Below are positions 5,946 through 7,777 of a DNA stretch of 7,777 nt, piece by piece; the first letter of the stretch is position 1, and every line of letters starts with the position of its first letter. A program made the translations under genes and the position numbers. The stretch comes from an uncultured Saprospiraceae bacterium (GTDB taxonomy: Bacteria > Bacteroidota > Bacteroidia > Chitinophagales > Saprospiraceae). The notes beneath the pieces were generated by a model, which did not search any database, was not told the origin of the DNA, and worked only from the letters and a program-made list of their open reading frames with translations. The stretch covers positions 1-7,777 of the forward strand of contig CAKUWM010000129.1 of assembly GCA_934699305.1 (NCBI GenBank), given 5' to 3'.

Positions 5946-6455
5946 TTATTCAATTTCAACATTATCTTTATAAGTCACTTTTTTAATTGTATCTCCCCCC
6001 TTGGAAAGATAAATCCATATACTGTCTTTTAGCCATAAATCGTTTTGTGAATGACCCCTGGAATTTACTGTATCCGCACTTCTATATATTTCAATCCTTT
6101 TGGCGCCTCCTCCACTGCTATTACCGTAGTTAATTTCCTTGACTTTATAACGATAGTTGCCTTTATTAAAGTACCTCACCGAGCTTACATTCTCCTTAAA
6201 TGATAGGAAGAACACAATAAAGCCAATGGGAATCAGCGGAGTTGCAGTAAATACTCCAATTTTATCAAGAATAGACCTGGGGTACATAATTTTTTTTGCC
6301 AACAAAAAAAACAATATAACTATTGCTACTATCCAAAATCCTATAAGCAGAATTCCATAGCCTAAAGAAACGCTCTGATCTTTTCTTCCCTGCATTATCA
6401 GAACAATCGTGATAAAATAATAAATCACATTAAAGACGATAACTCCCTTGCTCAT
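5946..6455 (-). CDS. Three-helix membrane protein, probable immunity protein of the RHS toxin
   Basis: 169 residues, ATG at 6455. Hydrophobic segments at about 4-21, 31-53 and 67-86 predict three membrane helices. Residues 87-169 form a polar C-terminal domain rich in Lys, Ser and Gly (GNSSGGGAKRIEIYRSADTV). No family is recognised. It starts 33 nt after the RHS toxin gene on the same strand and ends where the decayed RHS tip begins, so toxin domain and membrane protein form one cassette between two RHS tips. In RHS and other polymorphic toxin systems the gene right after the toxin normally encodes its immunity protein. A membrane location suits protection against a lipase-like toxin. The ORF and helices are seen; the immunity role is inferred from position. 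Confidence 0.75.
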   Translation of the reverse strand: MSKGVIVFNVIYYFITIVLIMQGRKDQSVSLGYGILLIGFWIVAIVILFFLLAKKIMYPRSILDKIGVFTATPLIPIGFIVFFLSFKENVSSVRYFNKGNYRYKVKEINYGNSSGGGAKRIEIYRSADTVNSRGHSQNDLWLKDSIWIYLSKGGDTIKKVTYKDNVEIE

Positions 6456-6488
6456 AAAATACCATTTTAAAGTAAACTGACATAAATC

Positions 6489-7777
6489 TTATTCTCTAAC
6501 GAATTTTTTGTTCTCGGCGTCCCATATATACGTTCCTTCTTCCAGGCTTCCAATATCATTGAAGAAAGAAAAAATAGAATGGCTTGAGCTAGTTCCAGTA
6601 TTCGTTTTTATATCATCTTTTGATAAGCCTTGCTCATCTTCATTTGCTAACCACCCGAATCCAAATAAATTCCAATTACCCTTATGCTTATATTGCGTTG
6701 TTTTAATATCAGGGTCTGCTACCAAATCACCTGCCTGGTAGGGGTCGAAATCAGCAACCAGAGTAATTTTGATCTGTCGTTGCTGTTCAATTGGTAGCGT
6801 TTTTATATAGTCTTTCAATGCAGCTACAAACCCTTTTCCATATGCACCACCCATACTATGGGTTATTACCTTTATTGTTTCAATTATATCACCGCTATTT
6901 TTATCTCTGGCTAGATTAGAAATAATTTGTTCAGCATCCTTTTTTCCGGCTAAATATCCTATGGCTATTCGACTAGATGCATTGGCTGCCAAGGAGTTTC
7001 CCGGACTAAAGCCTCCTATTCCGCCATCGTAATATATAGAATTTTGATCGCCTAATTTATCCATAACTTGTTTATCAAAGGATTGAACCTCTTGATATTT
7101 TGCTAATGCGGCTCCGCCTTTGTATTTGACACGCCCCACCTTCGTTACGGTTCGAGACCAATAGCTTGCTTCAGGTTCTGAAGAGCTAAAATGATTACCA
7201 TTAATGAAAATAACAATGTTGCCATCGGGATCTATAGCATTGGTTGGTTGATTCAATGCGTAAACGTAAGGGGATGTTGGAAAATACAATTCAGCTTTGC
7301 GGTCCATCACATGCCATCTCCCAATCTGCGGATCATACATCCTCGCCCCGTAGTCTAACCATTCAAGACCTGAACCGTCAGCGAACTCTTTTCGCTGTTC
7401 TTCCTTGCCATTGTATTTAAACTTGTTTTCGGCAATGCCATTCAGCGCCTTAGAGCTTATGCCCGCCATCGGCAGCCCAAACGGATAATAATGGGTTTCC
7501 TCCAGGATCGAACCCCTGGTATGCACCACCTGCAAATTATCAAAGAACACGTCAACCTGGCTTTGGTTACTCACATAAATATACACATAACCATTTTTCG
7601 GAGCAAGCTTTTGCTGGATATGATGAGATTTGATAAAGCTGTTATCGCCTACCGGGTCACACCCCGCATCCACACTGTTGAACTGTTCATCAAAAAAGAT
7701 GTAGTTGAAAAAAGCTCTTGGTTTGGAAGAACTGTTAGGAGTTTCACCCAGCTGATCTGCAAAAAGATCTGTTATGC
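6489..7777 (-). CDS. RHS/YD-repeat protein C-terminal part with alpha/beta-hydrolase-like toxin domain (gene enters from the right edge)
   Basis: The frame is open from the stop at 6489-6491 to the right edge (428 visible residues). A GTG at 7673 is only an internal Val, since coding similarity continues upstream (DLFADQLGETPNSS). The first part is the end of an RHS shell: VDVFFDNLQV, ETHYYPFGLPMAG, the YNGKEEQRKEF tip, YGARMYDPQIGRWHV and the boundary motif NAIDPDG (near 7224-7240). After it come about 243 residues unlike the shell: VIFINGNHFSSSEP, then ITHSMGGAYG with a GxSxG-type nucleophile Ser (codon 6855-6857; His-Ser-Met-Gly-Gly), ADFDPYQ as candidate acid, and SSSHSIFSF as candidate His. 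That is the order of a lipase triad. The likely product is a secreted polymorphic toxin acting on lipids or esters; the export route is not visible. Its membrane-protein partner follows 33 nt later. Confidence 0.88.
   Translation of the reverse strand, partial: ITDLFADQLGETPNSSSKPRAFFNYIFFDEQFNSVDAGCDPVGDNSFIKSHHIQQKLAPKNGYVYIYVSNQSQVDVFFDNLQVVHTRGSILEETHYYPFGLPMAGISSKALNGIAENKFKYNGKEEQRKEFADGSGLEWLDYGARMYDPQIGRWHVMDRKAELYFPTSPYVYALNQPTNAIDPDGNIVIFINGNHFSSSEPEASYWSRTVTKVGRVKYKGGAALAKYQEVQSFDKQVMDKLGDQNSIYYDGGIGGFSPGNSLAANASSRIAIGYLAGKKDAEQIISNLARDKNSGDIIETIKVITHSMGGAYGKGFVAALKDYIKTLPIEQQRQIKITLVADFDPYQAGDLVADPDIKTTQYKHKGNWNLFGFGWLANEDEQGLSKDDIKTNTGTSSSHSIFSFFNDIGSLEEGTYIWDAENKKFVRE
7303..7514 (-). 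repeat. RHS tip direct repeat, copy B (intact)
   Basis: This is the intact counterpart of 5722-5935 and encodes HYYPFGLPMAGIS through YGARMYDPQIGRWHVMD in frame. The Trp codon at 7314-7316 corresponds to the amber codon at 5733-5735 in copy A. Similarity between copies stops soon after GRWHV: copy B continues DRKAELYFPTSPYVYALNQP, while copy A continues IDPLADSMRR, so divergence starts before the toxin boundary. Confidence 0.8.

Noticed and set aside
6508..6741. + strand 77-codon reading frame opposite the RHS toxin
   Set aside because: It is antisense to a well-supported coding region with motif conservation and has no independent signal.
1..7777. tRNA, rRNA, CRISPR arrays, insertion sequences
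   Set aside because: No cloverleaf-like or rRNA sequence, no regularly spaced repeats, and no transposase or integrase coding sequence was seen on either strand.

Overview
The window looks like an accessory (defence and inter-bacterial competition) region from a member of the Bacteroidota, most likely a Chitinophagaceae-type genome. The grounds are AT-rich DNA, start codons with no clear Shine-Dalgarno sequence, a promoter upstream of the first + strand gene that fits the Bacteroidota TTTG / TAnnTTTG consensus, and RHS-type proteins carrying the tip sequence YNGKEEQRKEF...YGARMYDPQ.GRWHV that is common in Chitinophaga and Niastella relatives. The genus is inference.

Left part (1-4360) is a defence locus. 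A divergent, edge-truncated AAA15/AbiLi-like ATPase (1-645, - strand) faces away from a compact + strand operon of four genes. The first is a CapV-like patatin phospholipase (795-1799, TTG start). The second is a CD-NTase (1811-2776). The third is a single-domain E2-like conjugating protein with a C-terminal SEC-C zinc motif (2761-3411), which overlaps the CD-NTase by 16 nt. The fourth is a second, unrelated-looking CD-NTase/OAS-type nucleotidyltransferase (3473-4360). The first three genes make a CBASS of the E2-only (type II-short) kind. In the expected scheme, phage infection and E2-dependent modification of the cyclase raise a cyclic dinucleotide, probably cGAMP, which switches on the phospholipase to destroy the membrane. 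No E1 (ThiF) domain and no JAB peptidase is present. The second nucleotidyltransferase, with its active-site residues intact, is the most unusual part.

Middle part (4361-4760) has no convincing gene. It holds a perfect AT-rich hairpin followed by a T run and a tandem GGTCTAC repeat, which could be the operon terminator or a recombination site at the edge of the defence cargo.

Right part (4761-7777, - strand) is the 3' end of an RHS/YD-repeat locus. The RHS gene enters from the right edge and ends in a C-terminal domain that looks like an alpha/beta-hydrolase (lipase-like) toxin (6489-7777). It is followed 33 nt later by a three-helix membrane protein, its likely immunity partner (5946-6455). 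Immediately after that comes a second, decayed copy of the same RHS tip (5586-5945), carrying a 2-nt frameshift and two in-frame amber codons. It runs in frame into an intact 274-codon ORF (4761-5585) with weak resemblance to the LigD 3'-phosphoesterase domain. This layout fits C-terminal toxin cassette exchange through the repeated RHS tip, with the older cassette displaced downstream.
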